Counted from the stretch's first letter, positions 6,012-13,862 are shown. The stretch is 14,576 nt of DNA from Lachnoclostridium sp. UBA1175 (GCA_002311665.1 DBYX01000021.1:1-14576), one strand, 5' to 3'. Made by a program: numbers and translations. Notes: generated by a model from the letters alone, not told the origin.

Positions 6012-9000
6012 ATGAGTGACTTATTGAGCATGGGCGTGGACATCGGTTCCACCACCGTGAAGATCGCAATCCGCAACGACAACGGGGATATTCTCTTCTC
6101 CGATTACGAGCGGCATTTTGCGAACATTCAGCAGACACTGGCCCTCCTGATCGGTCGGGCGATCGAGAAGATCGGTGACAACACCGTCTGCCCGGTCATC
6201 ACCGGTTCCGGCGGACTCACGATCTCGAAGCATCTCGAAGTTCCTTTCCTTCAGGAGGTAGTCGCGGTTTCCAACGCGCTTGAATACTACTCCCCTAAGA
6301 CCGACGTGGCGATCGAGCTCGGCGGTGAGGACGCGAAGATCGTTTATTTTACGAACGGCATCGACCAGCGTATGAACGGTATCTGCGCGGGCGGTACGGG
6401 CTCCTTCATCGACCAGATGGCAAGCCTTCTCAAAACCGACGCGGCGGGACTCAACGAGTACGCGAAGTCCTATCAGGCGATCTATCCGATCGCGGCTCGC
6501 TGCGGCGTGTTTGCCAAGACCGATATTCAGCCGCTGATCAACGAGGGTGCTACGAAGCCCGATCTTGCGGCATCCATATTCCAGGCCGTTGTCAACCAGA
6601 CCATCAGCGGTCTCGCATGCGGCAAGCCCATCCGCGGCAATGTCGCTTTCCTCGGCGGCCCGCTTCATTTCCTGACGGAGCTTCGTGCGGCGTTCATCCG
6701 CACGCTGAAACTCACCGATGAGCAGGTATATGCACCCGATCACTCGCATCTCTTCGCGGCAATCGGTTCCGCAATGTCATCTGAGAAAAACAACCCTGTA
6801 CTCCTCTCCGCTATGCACGACCGTCTTGAGAACGGTATCGCAATGGCGTTCGAGGTCAACCGTATGGAGCCTCTCTTCTCCTCGAAGGAGGAGTACGAGG
6901 CGTTCGTCGCACGCCACAGCGTGCACACGGTCGGCAAGGGCGATCTCGCCTCCTACGAGGGCGACTGCTTCTTAGGTATCGACGCCGGTTCCACGACGAC
7001 CAAGCTCGCGCTTGTCGGCGAGGACGGCTCTCTTCTCTATTCCTTCTACAGCAACAATAACGGCAGCCTCCTGAAGACGACGATCAAGGCGCTCAAGGAG
7101 GTTTATTCGCTGTTGCCCGATTCCGCGCGCATCGTGCGCACCTGCTCGACCGGTTACGGCGAGCTGTTGGTCAAAGCCGCTCTTATGCTTGACGAGGGCG
7201 AGGTGGAGACGGTTGCCCACTACCACGCTGCCGCATTTTTCAATCCCGACGTCGACTGCATCTTAGACATCGGCGGTCAGGATATGAAGTGCATCCAGAT
7301 CAAGAACGGTACGGTTGACAAGGTACAGCTCAACGAGGCCTGCTCCTCGGGCTGCGGCTCCTTCATCGAGACGTTCGCGAAGAGCCTCGACTACGAAGTT
7401 GCGGACTTCGCCAAGATTGCTCTTTTTGCGGAAAATCCAATTGACCTCGGCTCCCGATGTACCGTCTTCATGAACTCAAAAGTGAAGCAGGCACAGAAGG
7501 AGGGCGCTTCCGTCGCGGACATCTCCGCAGGACTTGCGTACTCCGTCATCAAGAATGCTCTCTACAAGGTTATCAAGGTAACATCCGCGAAGGAACTCGG
7601 CTCAAAGATCGTCGTTCAGGGCGGTACCTTCTACAACGACGCGGTTCTTCGAAGCCTCGAGCGCATTGCGGACTGCGAGGTGATCCGTCCCGACATAGCC
7701 GGCATCATGGGTGCTTTCGGTGCCGCTTTGATCGCGCGCGACCACTACGAAGGTGTCGCAACGACGATGATCTCCCGCGCGGAACTCGAGGAGCTCAAGT
7801 TTGAGACGACGATGGCCCGCTGCAAGGGTTGTACGAACGCCTGCCTTCTCACGATCAACCGCTTCTCCGGCGGACGCCAGTTCGTTTCCGGCAACCGCTG
7901 CGAACGCGGTCTCGGCAAGGAGAAAAACAAGGAAGGCATCCCGAACCTCTTCGAGTACAAGCTCAAGAGAACTTTCGACTACGAGCCTCTCACGATCACG
8001 CAGGCGCCCCGCGGCATCGTGGGTATTCCGCGTGTCCTCAATATGTACGAAAACTATCCTTTCTGGTTCACATTTTTCACGAAACTCGGCTACCGCGTTA
8101 TCGTATCGCCGGCGTCCAACCGCCGTATCTACGAGCTCGGTATCGAGTCCATTCCGAGTGAGTCCGAATGTTACCCGGCCAAACTCGCGCACGGCCACAT
8201 CAGCTGGCTGATCAACCAGAAAGTACCTTATATCTTCTATCCGTGCATCCCATACGAGCACAAGGAGGATGCAAACGCCGGCAACCATTACAACTGCCCG
8301 ATCGTCACCTCCTACGGGGAAAATATCAAAAACAACGTCGACGAGCTGAAGACCTCCGACATCGTATACGAGAATCCCTTCTTCTCCTTCGAGACAGAGG
8401 CGATCATCACCGACGGTCTCGTGCGTCATTTTACGGCGAAGGGTATCTCCAAGCAGGAGATCCGCGAGGCCGCACACGCTGCCTGGGCGGAGCAGATGGC
8501 CATCAAGGAGGACATCCGCCGCAAGGGCGAGGAGACGCTCGCTTACTTGAAGGAGACCGGCCGCATGGGCATCGTACTCGCCGGCCGTCCTTACCACATC
8601 GACCCGGAGATCCATCACGGTATCCCGGATATGATCTGTTCGTACGGTGTCGCCGTACTCACGGAGGATTCCGTATCACACCTCGGGTGCGTCGACCGTC
8701 CGATGATCGTCGTCGACCAATGGATGTACCACACAAGACTTTACAACGCGGCCGCTTTCGTCCGCACGCAGGACAACCTTGAACTGATCCAGCTCAACTC
8801 CTTCGGCTGCGGTCTCGACGCCGTAACGACGGACGGCGTCAGCGACATTCTCACGAGCGCCGGCAAGATCTACACCGTACTTAAGATCGACGAGGTGAAC
8901 AACCTCGGTGCCGCGCGCATCCGCGTGCGTTCGCTTCTCTCTGCGGTGCGCGAGCGCCACAAGAAAAATATCGTCGCTCCGGTGTATTCCTCCGCGCACA

Positions 9001-10259
9001 ACCGTGTGGTGTTCACCGAGGAGATGCGCAAGAACTACACGCTTCTCGCGCCGCAGATGTCGCCGATTCATTTCCGGCTGATCGAGCCTGCGTTACGGGC
9101 TCACGGTTACAACATTGAAGTGCTTGACACGAACGACAACCGCGACGCGATCGACGTCGGTCTGCAGTACGTCAACAACGACGCATGCTACCCTTCCCTG
9201 ATCGTCGTCGGCCAGATTATGAGTGCGCTGCAGTCGGGTCGCTACGACCTCAACAAGGTGGCTGTCATGATCTCCCAGACCGGCGGCGGCTGCCGCGCCA
9301 CCAACTATATCGGATTTATCCGCCGCGCTCTCGCGAAGGCCGGCATGGGCCACATCCCGGTCATCTCCATCAGCACGAGCGGCATTGAGAAAAACCCGGG
9401 TCTGGAGTACACTCCGAGCCTTTTGAAGAGCGCTCTCGAGGCGCTGATCTACGGTGACATTTTCATGCGCGTACTGTACCGCACGCGACCGTACGAGCTT
9501 GTTCCCGGATCTGCCAACGCTCTCTACGAAAAATGGAACGCAATCTGCGAGAAGGATGTCGTGAAGGGCCACCTTCGCAAGTTCAAGAAGAACTGCCGCG
9601 AGATCATTAAGGAGTTTGACGAACTGCCGCTTGTCGAAGGTCTCAAGAAGCCCCGCGTCGGTGTTGTAGGTGAGATCCTCGTCAAATTCCTTCCGACCGC
9701 AAACAACCATCTCGTGGATCTTCTGGAGCAGGAAGGCGCCGAGGCCGTGTGCCCGGATCTTCTCGATTTTTTCCTCTACTGCTGTTACGACTGCAACTTC
9801 AAGTCAAAGTACCTCGGCAAGAGCAAGAAGGAAGCGCGGTACAACAACATCGCGATCCGACTGATCGAGTGGTTCCGTAAGCCCGCAAGAAAAGCATTGG
9901 CCGCAAGCAAGCGCTTCTGCCCGCCGTCCGCCATCGAGGACCTCGCGAAGAAGGCGGAGCCCATCGTCTCCATAGGCAATATGACCGGTGAAGGTTGGTT
10001 TCTAACCGCCGAGATGCTCGAACTCATCGAGGAAGGCGCACCGAACATCGTTTGTACGCAGCCTTTCGCGTGCCTGCCGAACCACATCGTCGGCAAGGGT
10101 GTGATCAAGGAGCTTCGTCTCCGCCATCCGGAGTCCAACATCGTCGCGGTCGACTATGACCCCGGCGCAAGCGAAGTAAATCAGCTGAACCGTATCAAGC
10201 TTATGCTCTCCACGGCACAGAAGCGCCTTGCCGCAGCAGAAGCATCTACGAAACAGTAA
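6012..10259 (+). CDS. Fused tandem acyl-CoA dehydratase activase / HgdB-like protein
   Basis: A 1415-aa cytosolic protein of the 2-hydroxyacyl-CoA dehydratase activase/BadF-BcrA class. Domain order: ASKHA ATPase 1 (about 5-258; MGVDIGSTTVK, GGEDAK, CAGGTGSFID), ATPase 2 (about 319-578; LGIDAGSTTTK, DIGGQDMK, CSSGCGSFIE), a four-Cys linker (C604, C607, C611, C630), a DUF2229-like segment from about 668 (GIPRVLNMYENYPFW, SECYPAKLAHGH) and an HgdB-like C-terminal half (about 990-1400) ending with the ICTQPFACLPNH-like region. Cys125/Cys164 and Cys444/Cys483 are candidate ligands of the [4Fe-4S] cluster that bridges activase dimers in HgdC. Known activases use ATP to drive low-potential electron transfer to a dehydratase or double-cubane protein. 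Here both parts are in one chain; the substrate is unknown. The start is supported by GAGG 6 nt upstream. No CoA-transferase or separate HgdA/HgdB gene is nearby. Confidence 0.85.
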   Translation: MSDLLSMGVDIGSTTVKIAIRNDNGDILFSDYERHFANIQQTLALLIGRAIEKIGDNTVCPVITGSGGLTISKHLEVPFLQEVVAVSNALEYYSPKTDVAIELGGEDAKIVYFTNGIDQRMNGICAGGTGSFIDQMASLLKTDAAGLNEYAKSYQAIYPIAARCGVFAKTDIQPLINEGATKPDLAASIFQAVVNQTISGLACGKPIRGNVAFLGGPLHFLTELRAAFIRTLKLTDEQVYAPDHSHLFAAIGSAMSSEKNNPVLLSAMHDRLENGIAMAFEVNRMEPLFSSKEEYEAFVARHSVHTVGKGDLASYEGDCFLGIDAGSTTTKLALVGEDGSLLYSFYSNNNGSLLKTTIKALKEVYSLLPDSARIVRTCSTGYGELLVKAALMLDEGEVETVAHYHAAAFFNPDVDCILDIGGQDMKCIQIKNGTVDKVQLNEACSSGCGSFIETFAKSLDYEVADFAKIALFAENPIDLGSRCTVFMNSKVKQAQKEGASVADISAGLAYSVIKNALYKVIKVTSAKELGSKIVVQGGTFYNDAVLRSLERIADCEVIRPDIAGIMGAFGAALIARDHYEGVATTMISRAELEELKFETTMARCKGCTNACLLTINRFSGGRQFVSGNRCERGLGKEKNKEGIPNLFEYKLKRTFDYEPLTITQAPRGIVGIPRVLNMYENYPFWFTFFTKLGYRVIVSPASNRRIYELGIESIPSESECYPAKLAHGHISWLINQKVPYIFYPCIPYEHKEDANAGNHYNCPIVTSYGENIKNNVDELKTSDIVYENPFFSFETEAIITDGLVRHFTAKGISKQEIREAAHAAWAEQMAIKEDIRRKGEETLAYLKETGRMGIVLAGRPYHIDPEIHHGIPDMICSYGVAVLTEDSVSHLGCVDRPMIVVDQWMYHTRLYNAAAFVRTQDNLELIQLNSFGCGLDAVTTDGVSDILTSAGKIYTVLKIDEVNNLGAARIRVRSLLSAVRERHKKNIVAPVYSSAHNRVVFTEEMRKNYTLLAPQMSPIHFRLIEPALRAHGYNIEVLDTNDNRDAIDVGLQYVNNDACYPSLIVVGQIMSALQSGRYDLNKVAVMISQTGGGCRATNYIGFIRRALAKAGMGHIPVISISTSGIEKNPGLEYTPSLLKSALEALIYGDIFMRVLYRTRPYELVPGSANALYEKWNAICEKDVVKGHLRKFKKNCREIIKEFDELPLVEGLKKPRVGVVGEILVKFLPTANNHLVDLLEQEGAEAVCPDLLDFFLYCCYDCNFKSKYLGKSKKEARYNNIAIRLIEWFRKPARKALAASKRFCPPSAIEDLAKKAEPIVSIGNMTGEGWFLTAEMLELIEEGAPNIVCTQPFACLPNHIVGKGVIKELRLRHPESNIVAVDYDPGASEVNQLNRIKLMLSTAQKRLAAAEASTKQ

Positions 10260-10267
10260 AGGGGGTG
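10258..10267 (+). promoter_or_regulatory. Ribosome binding site for a TTG-started small membrane protein
   Basis: AAGGGGGTG differs by one base from the ideal AAGGAGGTG and overlaps the preceding TAA stop. It is followed 5 nt later by TTG at 10273-10275. In-frame ATG codons lie only upstream, inside the previous gene, or well into the protein, so TTG is the best start. Confidence 0.7.
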
Positions 10268-10272
10268 TTTTC

Positions 10273-10770
10273 TTGAAGCGTAAATATCCTGTGATCATCA
10301 TTGTTGTGATCCTCATAATCATCGGCGTTTTAGTTACCTATTCGATGCAGAATGTCTATGTCAAAGACACTCGCGCGATGGAGTTTACTTTTCCGCACAA
10401 GAACGCACGTTACACTGAAAGAATTGACCAGGGAGACGGCACATATCGGTGGGCTGACACCTTTCAACGGTTTTACCAGGAATCTTATGAGGCTAACGCA
10501 GTTCTCAGGGGACATCTGACCAAGGGAAAGATCGAGATTGAGATCAGCAACGTCAACGAAAGTACGGGCGTTGCAACAGATACGCAAAAGTTTACCGTCG
10601 AGGCACCTGCAACCATCAATATTCCCGTCAACGTGAGCAGACTCGCAGGGACGGTCAGCGTCGACGTATATTATGATGATGAGGTTGAAGGAAGCTTTAC
10701 GGCAGAATGGGAAGAAACCTGCCGAAGGTTAAAGAGCTGGTTTTCGCCTACAAACCGCTCATACCGTTGA
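10273..10770 (+). CDS. Small membrane-anchored protein of unknown function
   Basis: I do not recognise this 165-aa protein. It begins with KRKYP and then a long, strongly hydrophobic segment (about residues 6-22) that is either a signal anchor or an uncleaved signal peptide. The rest is polar, beta-strand-like sequence expected outside the membrane, with alternating hydrophobic residues in the parts KIEIEISNVNES, FTVEAPATINIPVNVS and VSVDVYYDD. No lipobox, no catalytic motif and only one cysteine near the C-terminus. It starts at a TTG with a strong ribosome binding site 13 bp after the giant activase/dehydratase gene and is followed by a terminator, so the two are almost certainly co-transcribed. 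A TTG start may lower its yield relative to a normal ATG. The start is inferred; the open frame extends 15 codons into the preceding gene. Confidence 0.75.
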   Translation: MKRKYPVIIIVVILIIIGVLVTYSMQNVYVKDTRAMEFTFPHKNARYTERIDQGDGTYRWADTFQRFYQESYEANAVLRGHLTKGKIEIEISNVNESTGVATDTQKFTVEAPATINIPVNVSRLAGTVSVDVYYDDEVEGSFTAEWEETCRRLKSWFSPTNRSYR

Positions 10771-10776
10771 GCGGTT
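10753..10776 (+). other. Stem-loop across the stop codon of the small membrane protein
   Basis: AACCGCTC, 8-nt loop, GAGCGGTT is a perfect 8-bp inverted repeat. The TGA stop (10768-10770) sits at the loop/right-arm junction. There is no T-tract after it; the true terminator follows 16 bp later. It may stabilise the 3' end of the message or be incidental. Confidence 0.4.
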
Positions 10777-10791
10777 CATACGATCACAAAC

Positions 10792-10840
10792 AAAAGACTG
10801 TTTCACCGCGGAATCCGCAGCGTGAAACAGTCTTTTTTTT
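10792..10840 (+). terminator. Strong bidirectional rho-independent terminator
   Basis: A 15-bp perfect inverted repeat (10792-10806 with 10822-10836; core GACTGTTTCAC / GTGAAACAGTC) encloses a second small stem (GCGG-AAT-CCGC at 10808-10818). On the plus strand it ends in eight T residues; on the minus strand the stem is followed by TTTTGTTTG. It separates convergent genes and can stop transcription from both sides. Confidence 0.93.
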
Positions 10841-10848
10841 GCTTTCTT

Positions 10849-11928
10849 CTATTCCAGCATCCCGTAGTACCAGCCGGTCACGCCGTCCCGCTTGACAAGC
10901 GTTCCTCTCGAAGTCTCAAGCACCACGGAAACCACGTCCTCAAATGTCACCTTGAGTTGATAGTCGGTGTAATCCTCAGTGTAGCAGGTACCGTCTGCTG
11001 CCTGCGTCAGGAACACCTTCGGAATCCAGTAGTTCTTCTCCGTCTTCTCGTGCCGGCAATAACACATATCACCGGACACCTTCAGGATCTTCACACGGTT
11101 GTCCGGCGCCTGGATCAGATGCCGCTCCATCCCCGCATTCTGGCTGTTGAGTGCCTTCTTCTTCGGAAACTCATCGACGCACACGAACGAAAAATCCTCG
11201 GACTCGCAGTTCGGTATGATCAGTGCGTTCATCTGCCCGTCACGCAGCACCGTCATTCCTCCGTCCACACATATGATGTGTCTTGTCTTGTTGATGATGG
11301 GATTTGCGTTTCGCTTGTACTCCTTGTACCGCAGCGTAGGCCAGTGACCGACCACGACATAACGGTCAAAGGAAAAGCCCTTGCTCAGAAATGCTTCGGC
11401 GCGGTATACATCGCGCGGCTCCATCTCCTCGATCTCGCCGGGCATGATCTGCGCGTGCGCGAAAACAAACTTCGGCGTCTCGATCACGTGCGGAAGGCAC
11501 TGAAGAAACTCCAGTTCCTCCGCATACACCTCACGAAGCTCCAGCTTGATCGAGTGCATATTGACGTCCGGCGTGAGCCGGATCCCCAGTTCCGCGCACA
11601 TATCGCGCACGATGGAATGGTTTCGCAGAACGTACTGCAGAAGCTCGTTGTTTCTGTCGGCGCGGAAAATCTCCCTGCTCAGAAGGTCCATATCCCCCGT
11701 GACCGCGAACACTCTTCTGTTCTTCGCGAGCTCCATGATATAACGGAGCGTCCGAAGGCTCTCCGTCCCGCGCTCCACAAGGTTTCCGAGAAGGATCAAA
11801 TAATCCTCTCTCGTGTATTTCGCCTTCTCGAGAAGCCTCACAAAGGCCTCATAATTGCCGAGGATATCGCTCACGACGATGATCCTTCGGTCATTGTCCA
11901 GTTTTGGTCTGAATACCTGTATAGCCAT
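10849..11928 (-). CDS. Calcineurin-like phosphoesterase with degenerate metal site
   Basis: A 359-aa protein, probably cytosolic (no signal peptide or membrane segment), with the layout of PPP-type metallophosphoesterases of the PrpE/diadenosine-tetraphosphatase kind. The motifs are present but altered: motif I reads SDILGN (20-25; family GDxHG), motif II GNLVERG (48-54; family GDxVDRG), and motif III GDMD (78-81; family GNHE). The later histidines FAH158 and GH195 and the ICVDGG strand (219-224) are kept. Residues from about 276 to the end form a separate small beta-rich domain, possibly SH3-like (inference). It starts 40 bp after the sortase gene on the same strand, with a CAGGA-type ribosome binding site, so the two are likely one operon. 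It may be a low-activity phosphatase or a non-catalytic binding protein. Confidence 0.75.
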   Translation of the reverse strand: MAIQVFRPKLDNDRRIIVVSDILGNYEAFVRLLEKAKYTREDYLILLGNLVERGTESLRTLRYIMELAKNRRVFAVTGDMDLLSREIFRADRNNELLQYVLRNHSIVRDMCAELGIRLTPDVNMHSIKLELREVYAEELEFLQCLPHVIETPKFVFAHAQIMPGEIEEMEPRDVYRAEAFLSKGFSFDRYVVVGHWPTLRYKEYKRNANPIINKTRHIICVDGGMTVLRDGQMNALIIPNCESEDFSFVCVDEFPKKKALNSQNAGMERHLIQAPDNRVKILKVSGDMCYCRHEKTEKNYWIPKVFLTQAADGTCYTEDYTDYQLKVTFEDVVSVVLETSRGTLVKRDGVTGWYYGMLE

Positions 11929-11968
11929 ATTATCCTGCTTATCAATATACTACATAGTGAACGCACAC

Positions 11969-12970
11969 TTACCGTATGCGCTTGGCCACGATGATCAGAC
12001 GTCCGTTGTCGTTCGGCTCATCGTGATAACATGTGGAGAGCGTGATCAACTCGTCCCCCCACTCGACCGAAAGGTCGGAGCGATAGCGGGACATCTTCTT
12101 CACTTCCTTCACATAGGTCTCGAACTCCTTCTTCGAGAGCACACCGCCGTACGTATGGTAGCGGAACATTCCGCTGGATACGCTGTAGATCTGCGTCTTG
12201 CACACGGCGAAGATCTCGTACACACCCTCGCTGATCGCGGTGTTGAAGTAAATGTACTTATGGTCCTTATAGTACTGCTCATGCATATACTCGGGCAGCG
12301 TTCCGAAGGCGCTTCCGTCGTGCATGTTGTGCGCGTAAATGATATAATTCCGACTCTCGCCCAGTTTCGTCGCCTTGTCCAGGAAAGGCGTACCACGCGT
12401 TTCGTAACTGCCGCTGAAGTTGCGGTAGAGGTAATGCTCAGGGCTCTTCGGCGTGAACATCACCGGCAGACTGATCCGCGAATCGGGAATCTCGATATAT
12501 CCGAAGCAGTCCTGATTGGCGGACGAAAGGTAACGATACTGCTCCTTCCAGCGGTCGGAAACGTCCGTGGAAAACTTTCTCTTCGCGGTAGAGACGATCT
12601 GGTAGTCACCCTCGTCGGGAAATGAAAACGCCTCGATGATGTCGGGAATCTCCAGCTCGGTCGGATCAAACGCCGTGGCGATACCGCCCTGCATCATCGA
12701 CACGATCTCCTCCTGCTGCTTGTCATACTTATAGCCCTTGTAGTAGTACCAGCCGATTTCGAGGATACATACAACAAAAACAAGCGACGAGAACAAAAGC
12801 ACAAGATTCATCACGCCGTTTGAGCTTCTTCTCGACAACTTCTGCTTGCGGGCAGCTTCCTCGGACTCCTGCAATATCGCTTCGCGTCTTGCAAGAACGT
12901 CGGCTCTCGCGATCTCCTGCGCCTTGCGCCGGATCTCTTTCTTCTCGCTGAGACTGAGATGATCGTCCAT
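11969..12970 (-). CDS. srtB: Class B sortase
   Basis: A membrane-bound cysteine transpeptidase that cleaves a sorting signal of exported proteins and joins them to the cell wall or to pilin subunits. The 333-aa protein has a charged, probably helical cytoplasmic N-terminus (residues about 6-50), one membrane segment (about 54-74), and a sortase domain with YLYRNFSGSYETRGTPFLD (180-198), catalytic His214 in YAHNMHDGSAFGTL, Cys314 in ITLSTCYH and Arg324 in NDNGRLIIVAKRI. The YxxRNF and H-N-M spacing fits class B. Start MDDHL is chosen because AAAGGAGG ends 5 nt before it; an upstream in-frame ATG 13 codons earlier lacks this. The long cytoplasmic helix is unusual for SrtB. No protein with a recognisable sorting signal is in the window, so its substrate is unknown; a housekeeping class D-like role cannot be excluded. 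Confidence 0.9.
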   Translation of the reverse strand: MDDHLSLSEKKEIRRKAQEIARADVLARREAILQESEEAARKQKLSRRSSNGVMNLVLLFSSLVFVVCILEIGWYYYKGYKYDKQQEEIVSMMQGGIATAFDPTELEIPDIIEAFSFPDEGDYQIVSTAKRKFSTDVSDRWKEQYRYLSSANQDCFGYIEIPDSRISLPVMFTPKSPEHYLYRNFSGSYETRGTPFLDKATKLGESRNYIIYAHNMHDGSAFGTLPEYMHEQYYKDHKYIYFNTAISEGVYEIFAVCKTQIYSVSSGMFRYHTYGGVLSKKEFETYVKEVKKMSRYRSDLSVEWGDELITLSTCYHDEPNDNGRLIIVAKRIR

Positions 12971-12999
12971 AGTATCCTCCTTTCCCCATACACCATCGT

Positions 13000-13028
13000 A
13001 TTTTACCACAAAACCGCAATGATATCCA
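13000..13028 (-). promoter_or_regulatory. Possible promoter of the sortase-phosphoesterase pair
   Basis: On the minus strand TGGATA (13028-13023) and TAAAAT (13005-13000) are 17 bp apart, 4 of 6 matches to the -35 and 5 of 6 to the -10 consensus. The position, about 30-35 nt upstream of the sortase ATG, is right. It is the best pair seen in this gap but remains a weak prediction. Confidence 0.4.
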
Positions 13029-13099
13029 CCGCATTTTACGAATTCACGGAAAATTCAATCCTCAGCGACTTTTTTTGTATAGTATTTTCAATCGCTATA

Positions 13100-13108
13100 T
13101 GGTACAAT
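13100..13108 (+). promoter_or_regulatory. Predicted extended -10 promoter of the NifU-like gene
   Basis: TGGTACAAT combines a TGN extension with a TACAAT -10 box. No good -35 box is seen 17 bp upstream, which is normal for extended -10 promoters; an AT-rich stretch lies before it (13071-13100). Transcription would start near 13115, leaving about 40 nt before the ATG at 13155. Confidence 0.5.
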
Positions 13109-13154
13109 GCTTTCGGTGTATTTTCCACATCAAACGAAAGGAGTTTTTCATCGT

Positions 13155-13862
13155 ATGATTTATTCTCACGAAGTAGAAAACATGTGTACCGTTGCACAGG
13201 GCGTGCATCACGGCTGTGCTCCGATCCCGGAAGAAGCCAAGTGGGTTCAGGCTAAGGAAGTCAAGGACATCTCCGGTTTCACCCATGGTGTCGGCTGGTG
13301 CGCACCTCAGCAGGGCGCTTGCAAGCTCTCGCTGAACATCAAAGAAGGTATCATCCAGGAAGCTCTTGTTGAGACCATCGGCTGCTCGGGTATGACCCAC
13401 TCCGCAGCTATGGCTTCCGAGATCCTTCCCGGCCTTACCGTACTCGAGGCTCTCAATACGGACCTTGTGTGCGACGCCATCAACACCGCTATGCGCGAGC
13501 TCTTCCTGCAGATCGTTTACGGACGTTCCCAGAGTGCATTCTCCGAGGACGGTCTTCCGGTAGGTGCAGGTCTTGAGGACCTCGGCAAGGGTCTTCGTTC
13601 CCAGGTTGGTACGATGTACGGTACCCTCAAGAAAGGTCCCCGCTATCTTGAGATGGCTGAGGGCTATGTCACCGGTATCGCACTTGACGCCGACAACCAG
13701 ATCATCGGCTACAAGTTCGTGTCTCTCGGCAAGATGACCGACTTCATCAAGAAGGGCGACGATCCTAACACCGCTTACGAGAAGGCCTGCGGTCAGTACG
13801 GCCGTGTTGCCGATGCGGTTAAGATCATCGATCCCAGAACCGACAAAGAGTTAGAGAAATAA
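13155..13862 (+). CDS. NifU/IscU-like iron-sulfur cluster assembly scaffold protein
   Basis: A 235-aa cytosolic protein resembling the NifU N-terminal/IscU scaffold fold, on which [Fe-S] clusters are built before transfer to apoproteins. The clearest block is ETIGCSGMTHSAAMASEILPG (73-93 region) followed by TVLEALNTDLV, matching the GCGxSxAS...GKTxxEAL core of IscU. Cysteines at 11, 21, 49, 56, 77, 106 and 212 include candidates for cluster ligands (Cys49/56 and Cys77/106). It is longer than IscU (about 130 aa), with an added C-terminal region of about 90 residues containing YGTLKKGPRYLEM. The start at 13155 has AAAGGAG 11 nt upstream; an earlier in-frame ATG overlaps the -10 box and is rejected. 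Codon use is strongly biased, suggesting high expression. No cysteine desulfurase gene is adjacent. It is followed 16 bp later by its probable partner gene. Confidence 0.75.
   Translation: MIYSHEVENMCTVAQGVHHGCAPIPEEAKWVQAKEVKDISGFTHGVGWCAPQQGACKLSLNIKEGIIQEALVETIGCSGMTHSAAMASEILPGLTVLEALNTDLVCDAINTAMRELFLQIVYGRSQSAFSEDGLPVGAGLEDLGKGLRSQVGTMYGTLKKGPRYLEMAEGYVTGIALDADNQIIGYKFVSLGKMTDFIKKGDDPNTAYEKACGQYGRVADAVKIIDPRTDKELEK

Noticed and set aside
5783..6082. N-terminal extension of PyrK by about 100 residues
   Set aside because: It would run through the predicted promoters and into the divergent gene, has low-complexity Arg-rich sequence, and the internal ATG has a good ribosome binding site and matches the family N-terminus.
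7602..8618. A 338-codon minus-strand open frame inside the activase/dehydratase gene
   Set aside because: The plus-strand frame is clearly coding with family motifs throughout; the antisense frame has no ribosome binding site or recognisable domain.
13107..13154. Upstream in-frame ATG start for the NifU-like protein
   Set aside because: This ATG overlaps the predicted -10 box (TACAAT), has no ribosome binding site, and the added residues are not like the family N-terminus.
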